Shown: positions 6,444-6,650 of the stretch, one piece after another
Position numbering within the stretch: the stretch's first letter is position 1
Layout of the letters: every line of letters begins with the position of its first letter
Source of the DNA: an uncultured Pyrinomonas sp.
Lineage (GTDB): Bacteria; Acidobacteriota; Blastocatellia; Pyrinomonadales; Pyrinomonadaceae
DNA length: 6,650 nt
Direction of reading: 5' to 3'
NCBI GenBank assembly: GCA_937135995.1
Contig: CAKZOF010000728.1
Coordinates: forward strand, 1-6,650
Position numbers and translations under genes: made by a program
Notes under the pieces: model-generated
Database searches by the model: none
Told to the model about the DNA's origin: nothing
Seen by the model: only the letters and a program-made list of their open reading frames with translations

Positions 6444-6621
6444 CGGCACGAAGAGAGCTCACTTCCAGTCTGCAAGCGCAAACTTGAAGACGACCTTTCA
6501 TCAACAGCAACGTGCCCCATCGCACGCGCGACGCGAATGGATTTTCTAAGCCGGGTGTCGTTCTGTCGTCCGCGAGAACCGCCATGAAAAGTTGACCGCG
6601 GTTACGCGCCGCGCCGCTCTG
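6444..6621. other. Non-coding stretch between terminator and right-edge promoter
   Basis: I see no supported gene, tRNA or repeat here. Both strands carry open frames, but they run through the terminator or promoter and show no ribosome site or recognisable family. It most likely is upstream regulatory DNA for a gene beyond the window. Confidence 0.5.
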
Positions 6622-6650
6622 CTGGCAATTTCTCACAAGCTCTGTATAAT
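6622..6650 (+). promoter_or_regulatory. Sigma-70-type promoter at the right edge
   Basis: A perfect TATAAT occupies the last six bases (6645-6650). CTGGCA (6622-6627), a 4/6 match to TTGACA, stands at the ideal 17-base spacing. The start point and the gene it serves lie outside the window. It is the best promoter-like sequence in the window. Confidence 0.6.

Noticed and set aside
5427..6449. Long minus-strand open frame of 340 residues opposite the SIMPL gene
   Set aside because: It is the antisense shadow of the SIMPL gene, runs across the terminator, and its His/Arg/Asp-rich translation resembles no family.

Overview
The window is a 6.65 kb, high-GC stretch of bacterial chromosome. It carries six protein genes that can be recognised from conserved motifs and no RNA genes, mobile elements or CRISPR arrays that I can see. 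The mix is ordinary core metabolism: purine synthesis, the TCA cycle and NAD synthesis, plus three accessory proteins (a rhodanese, a Rieske ferredoxin and a secreted SIMPL-domain protein). NadA has the common long-form, CPxM-ending cysteine cluster, fumarase is the oxygen-stable class II type, and the genes are loosely packed and mostly monocistronic. This would suit an aerobic Gram-negative such as an Acidobacteriota member. That placement is a guess from overall feel and was not tested.

Layout, left to right. Positions 2-1474 (+) hold the C-terminal two thirds of purL, cut by the window edge. A single-domain rhodanese follows at 1552-1935 (+), 77 bases downstream and probably in the same transcript. 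After a 126-base spacer with a small hairpin, a candidate -10 box and a structured leader comes fumC (2062-3480, +). A 78-base spacer with an extended -10 box leads to nadA (3559-4581, +). A 282-base gap without a convincing gene separates nadA from a convergent Rieske ferredoxin gene on the minus strand (4864-5220). The Rieske gene is divergent from a secreted OB-like/SIMPL protein (5379-6359, +), with 158 bases between the two starts. The SIMPL gene ends in a textbook intrinsic terminator (6400-6443). The last 207 bases are non-coding and end exactly on a TATAAT box, so a new transcript probably starts just outside the window.

How the genes relate: PurL, FumC and NadA touch neighbouring parts of aspartate, fumarate and purine metabolism. 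Purine synthesis releases fumarate, which FumC hydrates, and NadA uses iminoaspartate. However, the separate promoters and spacers argue against one regulated operon. I found no evidence of a previously undescribed system. The items most worth a second look are the N-terminal OB-like domain fused to SIMPL, the compound hairpin around the fumC ribosome binding site, the phased repeats in the nadA leader, and the promoter at the right edge.
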